Assembly: GCA_028287465.1 (NCBI GenBank) | Contig: JAQBPO010000012.1 | Location: 25,857-89,856 of the forward strand | Length of the DNA stretch: 64,000 nucleotides | Origin: Fibrobacterota bacterium | GTDB taxonomy: Bacteria; Fibrobacterota; Fibrobacteria; UBA11236 | Direction of reading: 5' to 3' | In this document: positions 45,157-53,754 of the stretch, piece by piece | How positions within the stretch are numbered: position 1 is the first letter of the stretch | How the letters are laid out: each line of letters begins with the position of its first letter | Notes under the pieces: generated by a model | The model's input: the letters and a program-made list of their open reading frames with translations, nothing else | Databases searched by the model: none | Told to the model about the DNA's origin: nothing | Program-made: the position numbers and the translations under genes

Positions 45157-46980
45157 TCACTTCAAGGCCTTTATCCTCCCGCGGGAAAATTCCGGGACGA
45201 CGCCTTGCTGGTATTTTATCAGGAGGTCCTCGTATCTGGCAAGGGCCGCCTGCCGTCCGCCCGGCAATTTCTCGGCCGTAAAGGCGGCCTTGGCCTCCGC
45301 CTGGAAGCCGGCCAACCGGTCGGGGCTCCGTTTGCTTACCGCATCGAAAACGGCCTCCGCGGAGTCGGGATCGCCGTTCTGAAGGTGGATTTGGGCTTTT
45401 TCAAGCTGGGCGAAGGGCCATAATCCCGATTCCTGGCCCACCCGGTCCAGGGATTGGCGCCGTTCCGGCCTTCCGTGCGGGGATTCCGGCAGGCCCCGGA
45501 AGAAATGCGGCCGGGCGGTTCCCGTGTCCAGGAGCATGAAGAACCGATATTCGAGGGCGCGTTGGGATTCCTCCGCGCCCGTATAGGCGGAGGCGATCAC
45601 CATGAGGGATTCGGCCGCGGCGAAGCGCCCCTGGTCCAATGCCAGGCACCCTTGCCAGAAGAGGATCGGCCCGGTCCCCTCCTGCCGTTTCGGATCCTTC
45701 TTGAGCGCGTCGAGGGTCTGCGCCGCCTCCTTGGGCTTGCCCAGGGCCAACTGGGCCCTGGCCTTCAGCAATCGTCCCCGGAATCCCCATGGCGGCTCGC
45801 TCTTTGCCTCCAGGCGTTTTGCCCGGGCCAGGGCTTCCCCCGGGGATCCCATATTCAGGTAGGCCCCCCCGATCAGGAAATCCTCTTCGTCATTGAACGG
45901 CGGATAGCGTACCCCACCGGTTACCCCCGGAACCGCGTCCGCCGGGCCTTTCCCGGAGGAGCGCGAAGCTTCCGCGATGATGGCGGGCCAATCCTGGAGC
46001 TGGTTCCGGATCTGCAGGTACAAGGTCCGCGCCACGGTCAGCCAAGGGGCGGGCAAGGTGCGCCACGCCAGCTTGTCCAACAGGGCCCCGGCGAAGTCGA
46101 AGTAACCGAGGCCGGAAAGCCGGTTGACCCTCTCAAGCACCAGGGAAGGGCCGGGATCCTTCAAGGACATCATGGCGAGCAGGTTGCGATAGGCGGCGGG
46201 ATAGTCCCGGTTGCCCCAGGCCAGGCCTTCCAGGACCTCGGCGGTGCGATAGCTGCGGTGCGGATAACCCTCGGTGAGGGAATCCAGCAATTCGGCGGGA
46301 GTGGATTCCGAACCGGAATTGTGCAACAGGTTCTCCATCTGGTACTGGATGTACCCGCCCTGCAGGGAGTCGAGTTCGCATTGCCGGAGCAGGGCCAGGC
46401 CGGCGCGATAGGGGTCCGGCACGATGAGGTAGACCGCCGCGAGTTCCCGGTACACCTCCGCGTCCGCCAGGCCTTTGGCTTCGGTCAGGTAGGCCATGTC
46501 CAGGGCCTTGGGGACGTCCCTCCGGACGCGCAGCCTTTCCAACTGGGTCATGAACCACAGCTTGTCGGAAGGCAGTTTGGCCCGCAGGACGGAGTCCGCC
46601 GGAGCGGAGGAAAGCCCGTTGCGGGAGCGGAGCCCGCGTTCCATCGGGGAGCGGGCGCCGCGTCCTGCCTGCGGACCGCCGGTTGAGGCGGCCCCCAGGG
46701 AATCCTGACGCCTGAGGCAAGCGGCGACGGAAAGGTAGGCGGTGGGATCGGTCATTCCCCGGGAAGGGGACGGCTGGGCCGGAAGCGAGTTGAGAATCGC
46801 GTCACAGGCGCCGGGTGGCGGAAGCGGCGGTTTGGAAAGGACGGGAACCGTCGCGGGCGCCGCGCCGGGGGCGACCGCCTGAAAGGCCGCGAATCCGAGC
46901 GCCAGGATTTGAAAGCTCCGGCGGAGGAAGGGGCAGCCGGGAAAAAGGCTGCGCGTCCCTACGGACCGCGGGAAACCCAT
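45157..46980 (-). CDS. Exported TPR-type protein
   Basis: This is a 607-residue protein. Start ATG 46980 (MGFPRSVGTRSLF...) follows AAAGGA. The N-terminus has a basic segment and hydrophobic core (about 22-42), a likely signal peptide. The remaining protein is almost all alpha-helical with tetratricopeptide-like pairs, for example GAYLNMGSPGEALARAKRLE, and LKARAQLALGKPKEAAQTLD followed by ALKKDP. TPR arrays scaffold protein complexes. Its cassette (GT2, repeat-bearing surface protein, 81-residue protein) suggests envelope polysaccharide or surface assembly (inference). The start lies one base from the stop of the upstream gene. Confidence 0.8.
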   Translation of the reverse strand: MGFPRSVGTRSLFPGCPFLRRSFQILALGFAAFQAVAPGAAPATVPVLSKPPLPPPGACDAILNSLPAQPSPSRGMTDPTAYLSVAACLRRQDSLGAASTGGPQAGRGARSPMERGLRSRNGLSSAPADSVLRAKLPSDKLWFMTQLERLRVRRDVPKALDMAYLTEAKGLADAEVYRELAAVYLIVPDPYRAGLALLRQCELDSLQGGYIQYQMENLLHNSGSESTPAELLDSLTEGYPHRSYRTAEVLEGLAWGNRDYPAAYRNLLAMMSLKDPGPSLVLERVNRLSGLGYFDFAGALLDKLAWRTLPAPWLTVARTLYLQIRNQLQDWPAIIAEASRSSGKGPADAVPGVTGGVRYPPFNDEEDFLIGGAYLNMGSPGEALARAKRLEAKSEPPWGFRGRLLKARAQLALGKPKEAAQTLDALKKDPKRQEGTGPILFWQGCLALDQGRFAAAESLMVIASAYTGAEESQRALEYRFFMLLDTGTARPHFFRGLPESPHGRPERRQSLDRVGQESGLWPFAQLEKAQIHLQNGDPDSAEAVFDAVSKRSPDRLAGFQAEAKAAFTAEKLPGGRQAALARYEDLLIKYQQGVVPEFSRGRIKALK

Positions 46981-46981
46981 G

Positions 46982-47431
46982 TCAATCCTTTCGCTCGAAG
47001 GATGCCGTGGCCGTATCGCCGCGGCCTTTCGCATCCGCCACCGAGGCGCGCAAGGTATAGGTGGTCCTGGCCAGCAGGCCGGACAACCTGGCCTGCCAGG
47101 TCCCTGCGGTGACGATGGCCGGGGAGACGCTCCCGCTTGGGGTGATGGAGACGGCCACCGAGGCCGCATTGGTCACGGTTCCGGAAATCGTGAGGCTGTC
47201 CAGGGTGATGGCGGTGGGAACCGCGCCGATGGTAACCTCCGGCACGCACGCATTATCGCAATCCGAATCGGCGCAATCCGCGAGGCCGTCCGAATCGTTA
47301 TCGACCTTGTCCGTGCAGATCTCGGCGACGAAGCCGGGAAAGTCCGTGGTTTGTTGGCACTTGTAGGCGGAGAGCACGAACAGCAGGGCTGCCGCTCCGG
47401 CCAGGGTCGCGAGCGTTTTGGGCGCCTTCAT
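46982..47431 (-). CDS. Surface protein with MopE-type Asp/Cys calcium-binding repeat and Fn3-like domain
   Basis: This 149-residue exported protein has a signal peptide with Cys at about 25 (SAYKC, not a canonical lipobox, so lipidation is uncertain). Next is the Cys/Asp-rich motif EICTDKVDNDSDGLADCADS, close to the EICDDGIDNDGDGLxDCxD calcium-binding repeat of MopE-like proteins. A beta-sandwich resembling fibronectin type III or a bacterial Ig fold follows (about 65-145). It lies between the GT2 and TPR genes on the same strand. Confidence 0.78.
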   Translation of the reverse strand: MKAPKTLATLAGAAALLFVLSAYKCQQTTDFPGFVAEICTDKVDNDSDGLADCADSDCDNACVPEVTIGAVPTAITLDSLTISGTVTNAASVAVSITPSGSVSPAIVTAGTWQARLSGLLARTTYTLRASVADAKGRGDTATASFERKD

Positions 47432-47481
47432 GGTAATCCTCGATTGGTGCGTTCTGCGTCAGGTCAGCGAAGGGAAAATAG

Positions 47482-48849
47482 CTACTTCCACCGGTATAGA
47501 CCAAGGTGGCCCATGATGACCGCGGCGAGCACGATGGGAACATGGAGGATTTCGCACCATACCAGGTCCCGCAGGATTCCCCGATGCCCGAGACGGCGCG
47601 ACGTGATGCCCAGGAATATGCCGTTGCAGATCAGCTTGGCTGCGACCGTGGCGGCGTAAAGGGACCAGGGAACCAGTCCCGCGGCCGCCAGGATGGGGCC
47701 CAGGGCCAGCCACCAGTAGAAGGCGTAGATGGACGCGAGAAGGGCGACGAACCCCTTCTCCTCGTAATGGGCCCCGTTGCTGGCCCAACGCGCCCGCTGG
47801 GTGAGCATGGTACCCCATGTCCCGGCGGGAGAAGTGGTCACGCACGCGTCGGGGGATGGGTTGTATGCGACCTTCCATCCGGGAACCTTCTGCATCTTGC
47901 GGACCAGCATATCGTCGTCGCCGGAAACGGTATCCTCGAGGCCTTGGAACCCCCCCACCGATTCATAGAGGGATTTCCGGTAGGCAAGGGAAGGCGCGCT
48001 CGCGATCATGGGCCGCCCCAGGGCGAAGGTCGCGGCCTCGATGCTGACCAATCCGAAAACCTCGTGCTCCTGGTATCGGGAGAGCAGGCGGCCCTCGCCG
48101 CGGATGCGCTTGGGGCCTTGTACGATCCCGGTGTCCGGCTTGAAGCGGGAGGCCATGGATCGCAGCCATCCGGGAAGCGCCATGCAGTCCGCGTCCGTGG
48201 TCATGAGGATCTCGCCTTTGGCCGCGGCGAAGCCGGCGGCCAGAGCCCGCTTCTTGGGGCTGGGGATTTTCGGCGCGTCCGCGGGGATGTTGACCAGGGA
48301 GAAACGCGGGTCCCGAGCGCATACTGCGCGGATGATGGCTTCGGTCCCGTCGGTGGAGCGGTCGTTGACGCAGATGATTTCCCATTCTCCCGGGTAATCC
48401 TGTTCCGAAAGGGCATGCAAGGTGGCGGGGGCGTGGGCCTCCTCGTTCCGTAAGGGGACGATGACGGAAACCCTGGGCAGGGGAGGCGTTCCGGGGCCTG
48501 ATCCGGAGGCCGACCCGGAACCGGAGAGGCCGGATGGTCCCGATCCCGGTCCGTCGAGAGCGGCGCCGGAACGGTAGGATTCCGGGCGGGAAGGGTGACC
48601 CGTAGCGGCCAGGGGACCGGAGGCATTCGCATCGGCCATTACCGGCTCCCGCACGGAAGCGTATTCTCCGGCGCGGGACGAGTTCCGATCCGCGGATACC
48701 CGGTCGGGCCGCTCCAGGCGCAGGGCGCCCAGGATGAAGAACGACATCAGGCCGCAATACACCAAGGTCAGGAAAACGACAAATAGGATCAATCGGCCGC
48801 CCGGTCCATGCGCGGACCGCCCGGTACGCGCCAATGGAAAAATATACAT
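47482..48849 (-). CDS. Membrane glycosyltransferase family 2
   Basis: This is a polysaccharide synthase-like GT2 of 455 residues. One N-terminal membrane helix (about 18-42) is followed by a long low-complexity Ser/Gly/Pro linker (about 45-122). The GT-A domain contains VSVIVPLRNEE, CVNDRSTDGT, MTTDADCMALP (DxD), and GDDDMLV. QRARW is the acceptor/processivity motif. Two or three helices close the protein. A TATATT box lies at codons 2-3, so the real start may be a little downstream of ATG 48849, for example TTG 48834. It heads the cassette with the MopE-like, TPR and 81-residue genes. Confidence 0.9.
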   Translation of the reverse strand: MYIFPLARTGRSAHGPGGRLILFVVFLTLVYCGLMSFFILGALRLERPDRVSADRNSSRAGEYASVREPVMADANASGPLAATGHPSRPESYRSGAALDGPGSGPSGLSGSGSASGSGPGTPPLPRVSVIVPLRNEEAHAPATLHALSEQDYPGEWEIICVNDRSTDGTEAIIRAVCARDPRFSLVNIPADAPKIPSPKKRALAAGFAAAKGEILMTTDADCMALPGWLRSMASRFKPDTGIVQGPKRIRGEGRLLSRYQEHEVFGLVSIEAATFALGRPMIASAPSLAYRKSLYESVGGFQGLEDTVSGDDDMLVRKMQKVPGWKVAYNPSPDACVTTSPAGTWGTMLTQRARWASNGAHYEEKGFVALLASIYAFYWWLALGPILAAAGLVPWSLYAATVAAKLICNGIFLGITSRRLGHRGILRDLVWCEILHVPIVLAAVIMGHLGLYRWK

Positions 48850-48885
48850 CCGGTTGGGGTGGGTCGAGTGCTATCTTTGCCTCCC

Positions 48886-50433
48886 ATGAAGCCACGCAGA
48901 GCCAAGATCCTAGCCACCATGGGCCCCGCCCTGGAAGATTCCGCCGTTCTCGAACGGGTCATCAAAGCGGGAGCGAACTGCTTCCGGATCAATTTCTCCC
49001 ATGGGGACCGGGAGCAACACGTCCGTTACCTCCAGCTCATCCGCAACGCGGCCCGGAAATTGAAGCATCCCATCGGCATCCTTGCGGATCTGATGGGTCC
49101 CAAGGTGCGGGTGGACGCCCGGGAATACAACCTCGAGAACGGCGCCGAGGTCGGTCTTGTCGCGCGACCCGGGGATCCGGAACTCTCCGAAATCGGGATC
49201 TCCTATCCCGGCCTCCTGGATCTGGTGGGCCCGGGGCAGCGCATCCTGCTGGATGACGGTAAGTTGGAAATCCGGGCGGAAAGGATCGCCAAGCGGACCA
49301 AGGGCGCGGGCAAAAAGCTGATCTGCCTCGTCATCCGCGGCGGAAAGCTCAAGCCGAACAAATCCCTGAACGTACCCGGCGTGGATCTAAAGCTGCCCGT
49401 TTTGAGCAAGAAGGACAAGGAGGATCTCCGCTTCATCGCCACCGCCGGCTTCGATTGGATCGCGGCCTCCTTCATCCGGAACGGCGCCGACGTCCTCGCC
49501 ATCAAGCGGTTCATGGAGCCTCTCGGCATCCGGATCCCCGTAATAGCCAAGGTGGAAAGCGCCCAGGCCGTCGACAACCTACGGAATATCGTGGAGGCCG
49601 CCGAAGGCGTCATGGTCGCCCGCGGGGATCTGGGCGTGGAACTCGATCTGGAGATGATCCCTTCCGTGCAGCGCAGCGTGGTCATGCTGGCCCGCGAGCT
49701 GGGCAAGGTCACCATCATCGCCACCCAGATGCTGGAGTCGATGTGCGAATCCCCGCGCCCGTCCCGCGCCGAGGTCACCGACGTTTCCACCGCGGCCCTG
49801 GCCCGCGTGGACGCGCTCATGCTCTCCGGCGAGACGGCAACGGGCAAATACCCGGTCGAGACCGTGGAGATGATGGACCGCATCATCCGCACCACCGAAC
49901 GCAACCTGGACGAGGAAATCGTAGGCATCAGCCATCCGGAAACCATCGCCCTGGTCTGCGAGGCCGGCCTTTACCTCGCGGCCAACAGCGGGGCCAAAGC
50001 CTTGGTGGCCATCAGCACGCACGGCACCACGCCCCGCATCCTCTCCACCTATCGCGGGAACATCCCCGTGGTGGTGGCCTGCATCCTGCCCGAAATCTAC
50101 CAGCGCAGCACGCTGTACTATTCCGTCCAGCCCACCATGACCGTGGACGTGAGCAATCCGGAGCTCATCTTCCGGCGCATGGAAGGGGAATTGAAGGCGG
50201 CGGGAATGGTCAAGCCCGGTGACGTCATCGTCTTTACCTTCGGGCATCCCATCCATACGCGCCTTGGCACCAACAGCATCCGGCGCTGGGTCGTGGACGT
50301 ACCATCGACCGCCAAGCGGGCGACCGGCGTGAAAGGGAAAGGGGTGGTGAAGGCTCCCGGCGGCAAGGCCAAAGCCGCGTCCAGACCGAAGGCCGCTTCG
50401 AAAGCCCCGGTGAAGGCGCCGAAACCGAAGTGA
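48886..50433 (+). CDS. pyk: Pyruvate kinase with Lys/Ala/Pro-rich C-terminal tail
   Basis: Pyruvate kinase transfers phosphate from phosphoenolpyruvate to ADP. I start at ATG 48886 (MKPRRAKILATMGPA...), with TATCTT 8 nt upstream and no Shine-Dalgarno, suggesting a leaderless mRNA. The 515 residues show RINFSHG, LADLMGPKVRV, IAKVESAQAV, VARGDLGVELD and ATQMLESM. The A, B and C domains are complete by about residue 475. An extra tail of about 40 residues follows with repeated KAP, KAA and KAPK units, like histone H1 tails. It could bind nucleic acid or polyphosphate, or only be a linker. Confidence 0.97.
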   Translation: MKPRRAKILATMGPALEDSAVLERVIKAGANCFRINFSHGDREQHVRYLQLIRNAARKLKHPIGILADLMGPKVRVDAREYNLENGAEVGLVARPGDPELSEIGISYPGLLDLVGPGQRILLDDGKLEIRAERIAKRTKGAGKKLICLVIRGGKLKPNKSLNVPGVDLKLPVLSKKDKEDLRFIATAGFDWIAASFIRNGADVLAIKRFMEPLGIRIPVIAKVESAQAVDNLRNIVEAAEGVMVARGDLGVELDLEMIPSVQRSVVMLARELGKVTIIATQMLESMCESPRPSRAEVTDVSTAALARVDALMLSGETATGKYPVETVEMMDRIIRTTERNLDEEIVGISHPETIALVCEAGLYLAANSGAKALVAISTHGTTPRILSTYRGNIPVVVACILPEIYQRSTLYYSVQPTMTVDVSNPELIFRRMEGELKAAGMVKPGDVIVFTFGHPIHTRLGTNSIRRWVVDVPSTAKRATGVKGKGVVKAPGGKAKAASRPKAASKAPVKAPKPK

Positions 50434-50438
50434 GTCAA

Positions 50439-50465
50439 GCCCGGTATCCGCGCGCGGTGCCGGGC
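50439..50465. terminator. GC hairpin between convergent genes
   Basis: GCCCGG and CCGGGC (6-bp arms) enclose the self-complementary CCGCGCGCGG, between the pyk stop and the phosphatase stop. There is no U-tract, so terminator function is uncertain. Confidence 0.35.
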
Positions 50466-50466
50466 C

Positions 50467-51147
50467 TCAGTGGAAATGGATTGGCGCGTACGCCCGTTTC
50501 GCGGGGACCTGGAGGAACCGGTTTTCCTCCGGGCACCAACCCGTAAGCTTCCCCCCGTAAACGCATCCCGTATCCAAGCCTTTGAATCCGGGGAGATCGA
50601 TCAGTCCCCGCTGGGCCCAATGCCCGAAGACGACGATCCGATCGGACTTTACGCATTCGAACCATGGCGGATCGCCGGCACGATTCAGGTTCTCGCCTTT
50701 GCCGTCCCAGGTCCGGATCTGGGTGAGGATCCTCGGATCCATCCTTGCCGGACTTTTCTTGCCCGGGTCCAGGCCGGCATGCACGAGCAGGACGTCCGGC
50801 GATTCCAGGTAGAGGGGCCAGGTGGAGATCCAGTCGACCCATTCCACTTTGTCCCGCCCGAGGGACTCCAGATAATCGCGGTGTTTGGGTTCTTGGCCCG
50901 CTGCAGACTGGCGGGCGGCTTCCAGGAGGGAAAAGTCGTGGTTTCCTACGACCACCCCGGCATCCAGATCGCGCAGACGCCGCAGGGTGCCGACCACGTC
51001 CGGGCCTTTGCCGATGACGTCACCGACGGAAAACAGGCAATCCTTGCCGGGACGGAAGGCGAACTCGGCCAGCAACCCGTCCAGTTCGGCCAGGCAGCCA
51101 TGCAGATCCCCGACGAACAGACGGCGCGCTTTGGAAGCAATGCTCAT
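50467..51147 (-). CDS. ApaH/PrpE-like metallophosphatase
   Basis: This is a calcineurin-fold phosphatase of 226 residues. I start at ATG 51147 (MSIASKARRLFVGDLHG...), with AGAGGG upstream. The complete motif series is GDLHG, GDVIGKG, GNHD, VHAG and FGHW. The layout is that of ApaH (diadenosine tetraphosphatase) and bacterial Ser/Thr phosphatases. ApaH proper is longer, near 270-280 residues, so substrate is left open. A TATATT box lies 14 nt before the start. Confidence 0.9.
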   Translation of the reverse strand: MSIASKARRLFVGDLHGCLAELDGLLAEFAFRPGKDCLFSVGDVIGKGPDVVGTLRRLRDLDAGVVVGNHDFSLLEAARQSAAGQEPKHRDYLESLGRDKVEWVDWISTWPLYLESPDVLLVHAGLDPGKKSPARMDPRILTQIRTWDGKGENLNRAGDPPWFECVKSDRIVVFGHWAQRGLIDLPGFKGLDTGCVYGGKLTGWCPEENRFLQVPAKRAYAPIHFH

Positions 51148-51200
51148 GGTCCCTCTTAGGGAATATACATCCTGGCCCGGTATTTTTAACTTGAGCGGCA

Positions 51201-52115
51201 ATGACTGAAGATAAAGACCTCGTGCACATATTGAAACTCCTCGATGACGAAAGCGCCAAGGTGCGCACGCGCGTCTGGGAAAAGCTCGAGGCCAACCTCC
51301 CCGCCTGGGAAGCCGGCATCCGCGCGCGCCTGGACGAGGTCCCGAGCGCCCCCCGCCGCAAGCTGCTCGATTTGCTTTCGGGACGGGCCCGCAAGGGATT
51401 CCGCGGATCCTGGTTGCGGTGGCGCGATCTCGCCTCCGACATGGAAAGACTGGAGGCGGCGCTTTCCGGCCTGTCCTGGTACCTGGCCGAAGGCAAGGAG
51501 GATTGGCATGGCGGCGCGGACGCGCCTCCCCGCCATCCCGCCCTGGGCCCCTTGCTAGACGGTCTCGCGATGGAGTTCCGCCAATGGGGCGGTCCGATGA
51601 GCCCCACCTCCCTGGCCTTGTTCCTGTTCACGGACAAGGGGCTGAAGGGGGCCGATAACGATTACTACAATCCCGGCAACAGCGACCTGGTTCAGGTTAT
51701 CGAGAAGGGACAAGGCATCCCCATCACCCTGGCCTGCGTCTTCATGCTGGTGGGCCACCGCCTGGGGTTCGACATCAGCGGGTGCGACGTGCCCGAGCAT
51801 TTCCTCACGCGCGCGGTCGAGGACGGCAAGGACATCATCATCGACTGCTTCGACGGCGGCAAGGCCCTGGAGCCGGAAAAGCTGGCCCAGCTGGAATTGA
51901 AGTACGCCCCGGAATTCTCCAAGCTCCTCAAGTCGACGGCCAGGCCGGAGGCCATCGTCGCGCGCGTCCTGCGAAACCTCATCAACGCTTACCACCTGGC
52001 CGGCAACCGGCAGGCGAGCCAGTTCATGTGGTCCCTTGCGGAGGACCTTCGCGGTGAGCGGGAGGGGGATCTGGAAATCGGGGAAGACCCCGGAGCGGAT
52101 GCGCCCGGTCCCTGA
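51201..52115 (+). CDS. SirB1-family transglutaminase-like protein
   Basis: This is a cytoplasmic protein of 304 residues. The core DYYNPGNSDLVQVIEKGQGI and PITLACVFMLVGHRLGFDI with CDVPEHFL matches the transglutaminase-like SirB1 fold (YYNPxNSxLxxVlexxxGiPItL). The N-terminus is helical, HEAT-like. Here the conserved His region is PEHFL. The family's function is poorly known; it is often found near prfA/hemK in proteobacteria, not so here. Divergent from the ApaH-like gene by 53 bp. Confidence 0.88.
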   Translation: MTEDKDLVHILKLLDDESAKVRTRVWEKLEANLPAWEAGIRARLDEVPSAPRRKLLDLLSGRARKGFRGSWLRWRDLASDMERLEAALSGLSWYLAEGKEDWHGGADAPPRHPALGPLLDGLAMEFRQWGGPMSPTSLALFLFTDKGLKGADNDYYNPGNSDLVQVIEKGQGIPITLACVFMLVGHRLGFDISGCDVPEHFLTRAVEDGKDIIIDCFDGGKALEPEKLAQLELKYAPEFSKLLKSTARPEAIVARVLRNLINAYHLAGNRQASQFMWSLAEDLRGEREGDLEIGEDPGADAPGP

Positions 52116-52128
52116 TCGAAACGAATCC

Positions 52129-52947
52129 CTACCAGTATTCCTCGGTGTGGAGGCTGCCCGGCTGGGATGTGGTATAGGCCGAATATCCCAGCGGCTCCAA
52201 CATCGTCCCCACCTCGTGGATCATCTCCGGATTGCCGCATAGGAATACCGAAGTCCGGGCCGGGTCCAAATCGATCTCGAGCCTGTCGCGCATCAGGTGC
52301 GATTGGAAGTACTGGGTGATGCGCCCGGTTTCCCCCGTCCACCAGGGATCTTCCTTTGTCCGCGTTATCGAGGGAAGGTAGGTCACCCTCGGCAGGTAGC
52401 GCGAATGGCAACGAAGCTCCTCCGAATATCCCAACTCCCAACTTCGGGCGGCGCCATGGAAGAGGACGAAGCGGAAGGGATAGGGTTTCACGGCGTGCCG
52501 TCGCATCATGGATACATAAGGCGCCAAGCCCGTTCCCGTGGCGGCCAGAACCACCGTATCGTGTTCCTTCGGGACCGTATCCAGGGTGAAGAACCCCCTG
52601 ATTTTATCGCCCACCATCAGCCGGTCCCCCGGGTTCAGGTTCACCAGGCGCGGGGTCAGGGATCCGTTGGACACCACGGAGACGTAGAATTCGAGGAGGC
52701 CGGGCTCGTGTCCTGCGGATGCGAGGGAGTACGCCCGGAGGATCAGGCGATCCGCCTTGCTCTCCTTGAATTCAGGAGCGCAACCCGGACGCCGCGGGAG
52801 ATTCGAGGAAATCCCCAGGAGTACGTATTGGCCGGGTATGAATTCGGGCATGGCCTTGTCCGGCTTCACCTTGAGGATGAACAGATCCGGCGTAAGCGAG
52901 ACCTTGGCGACCACTACGGCGTTGTACTTTTCCGATACCGCGTCCAT
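52129..52947 (-). CDS. Ferredoxin--NADP reductase (FpR type)
   Basis: This is a FAD flavoprotein of 272 residues that shuttles electrons between NADPH and ferredoxin or flavodoxin. Start ATG 52947 (MDAVSEKYNAVVVAK...); the open frame extends upstream without coding support. RAYSLAS is the FAD-binding RxYS motif, VVLAATGTGLAPYVSMMR the NADP-binding loop, and FLCGNPEMI the distal nucleotide motif. The terminal EEYW supplies the aromatic C-terminal residue seen in FpR-type enzymes. A 20-residue insert (about 55-70, PRRPGCAPEFKES) is present. Confidence 0.94.
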   Translation of the reverse strand: MDAVSEKYNAVVVAKVSLTPDLFILKVKPDKAMPEFIPGQYVLLGISSNLPRRPGCAPEFKESKADRLILRAYSLASAGHEPGLLEFYVSVVSNGSLTPRLVNLNPGDRLMVGDKIRGFFTLDTVPKEHDTVVLAATGTGLAPYVSMMRRHAVKPYPFRFVLFHGAARSWELGYSEELRCHSRYLPRVTYLPSITRTKEDPWWTGETGRITQYFQSHLMRDRLEIDLDPARTSVFLCGNPEMIHEVGTMLEPLGYSAYTTSQPGSLHTEEYW

Positions 52948-52986
52948 GGGCGCTCCCCGGGGAAAAATGTAATATCCATCTAAGCC

Positions 52987-53328
52987 ATGTCCACTTACGT
53001 CATCAACAACCGCATCCCGAGGTTTCCCCTGAAACCGCATTACCCCGACCGGGTGGATCTGCAAAAACGCCTGGAAGAGGTATTCCAGATCTGGCTCAAG
53101 GAACGCTTCATCTCCAATCTGGTGCGCAGGAAGACCTGCTCCCAGCTTTATGACTTTTCCTGCTGGATGGACGACCGGAAAAGGTTGGTGGAATCCTCCC
53201 TGGGATCCGACTTCACCGCCTGGTGCTCGGAACAAGGCGCCAAGCCCCAATCCGATTGGGGGGATTTCCTGGTCTATGCGCGCAAAAGGCTTCCCGGCCT
53301 GGAGTGGGAACCCCTTCCCACCGGATGA
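52987..53328 (+). CDS. Hypothetical protein, 113 residues
   Basis: I do not recognise this soluble, mixed-charge protein. It starts MSTYVINNRIPRF and has helical stretches (VDLQKRLEEVFQIWLKERF, and WCSEQGAKPQSDWGDFLVYA). Three Cys are spread out without a metal motif. TAATAT lies 11 nt before the start and no Shine-Dalgarno is seen. It is divergent from the ferredoxin reductase gene; the AT-rich 40 bp between them probably holds both promoters. Confidence 0.7.
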   Translation: MSTYVINNRIPRFPLKPHYPDRVDLQKRLEEVFQIWLKERFISNLVRRKTCSQLYDFSCWMDDRKRLVESSLGSDFTAWCSEQGAKPQSDWGDFLVYARKRLPGLEWEPLPTG

Positions 53329-53361
53329 TCCGGTACCCGCCTGAGGCCTGGTTTGCCCGGA

Positions 53362-53595
53362 TTAGGGGCGGACCTGGTGGTTCTCGCTGTCCCAGGACGT
53401 TTCCGGCGTAGGCAAGGTGGACTCGGGAATCTCCTTGTTGAGCTTCACGATTTCCGCCTCCAGGTCGGCCAATCGCTTGTAGAAATTCCGGCTTGCCTCC
53501 TTGTATTCCTCCAGCTCTTTTTCGAGGAACGAAACCTTGATCTCGAGTTCATCGAGCCTGGTTGCTGAGTCCGTTTCCGGAGATGGTTTCTTCAT
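53362..53595 (-). CDS. SlyX-like coiled-coil protein
   Basis: This is a 77-residue protein with a coiled coil (about 14-58: RLDELEIKVSFLEKELEEYK and LADLEAEIVKLNK) and a Pro-rich tail, the layout of SlyX. A very strong AAGGAGGG site precedes ATG 53595. SlyX has no established function. Confidence 0.7.
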   Translation of the reverse strand: MKKPSPETDSATRLDELEIKVSFLEKELEEYKEASRNFYKRLADLEAEIVKLNKEIPESTLPTPETSWDSENHQVRP

Positions 53596-53754
53596 ATTTC
53601 CCTCCTTGGAAGGTCACGGCGGCGGGAGGGCGGAAGGCCCGGCCCAATCAATGAAATAACTCGTTTCCCGATTCGAACCAAGTCCTTTCGCCCGGTACCC
53701 GCTCCGCGAAAGCCCGGCGTTTGAGTAGTTTTCCAAATCCGGGAGGAAATCGCG

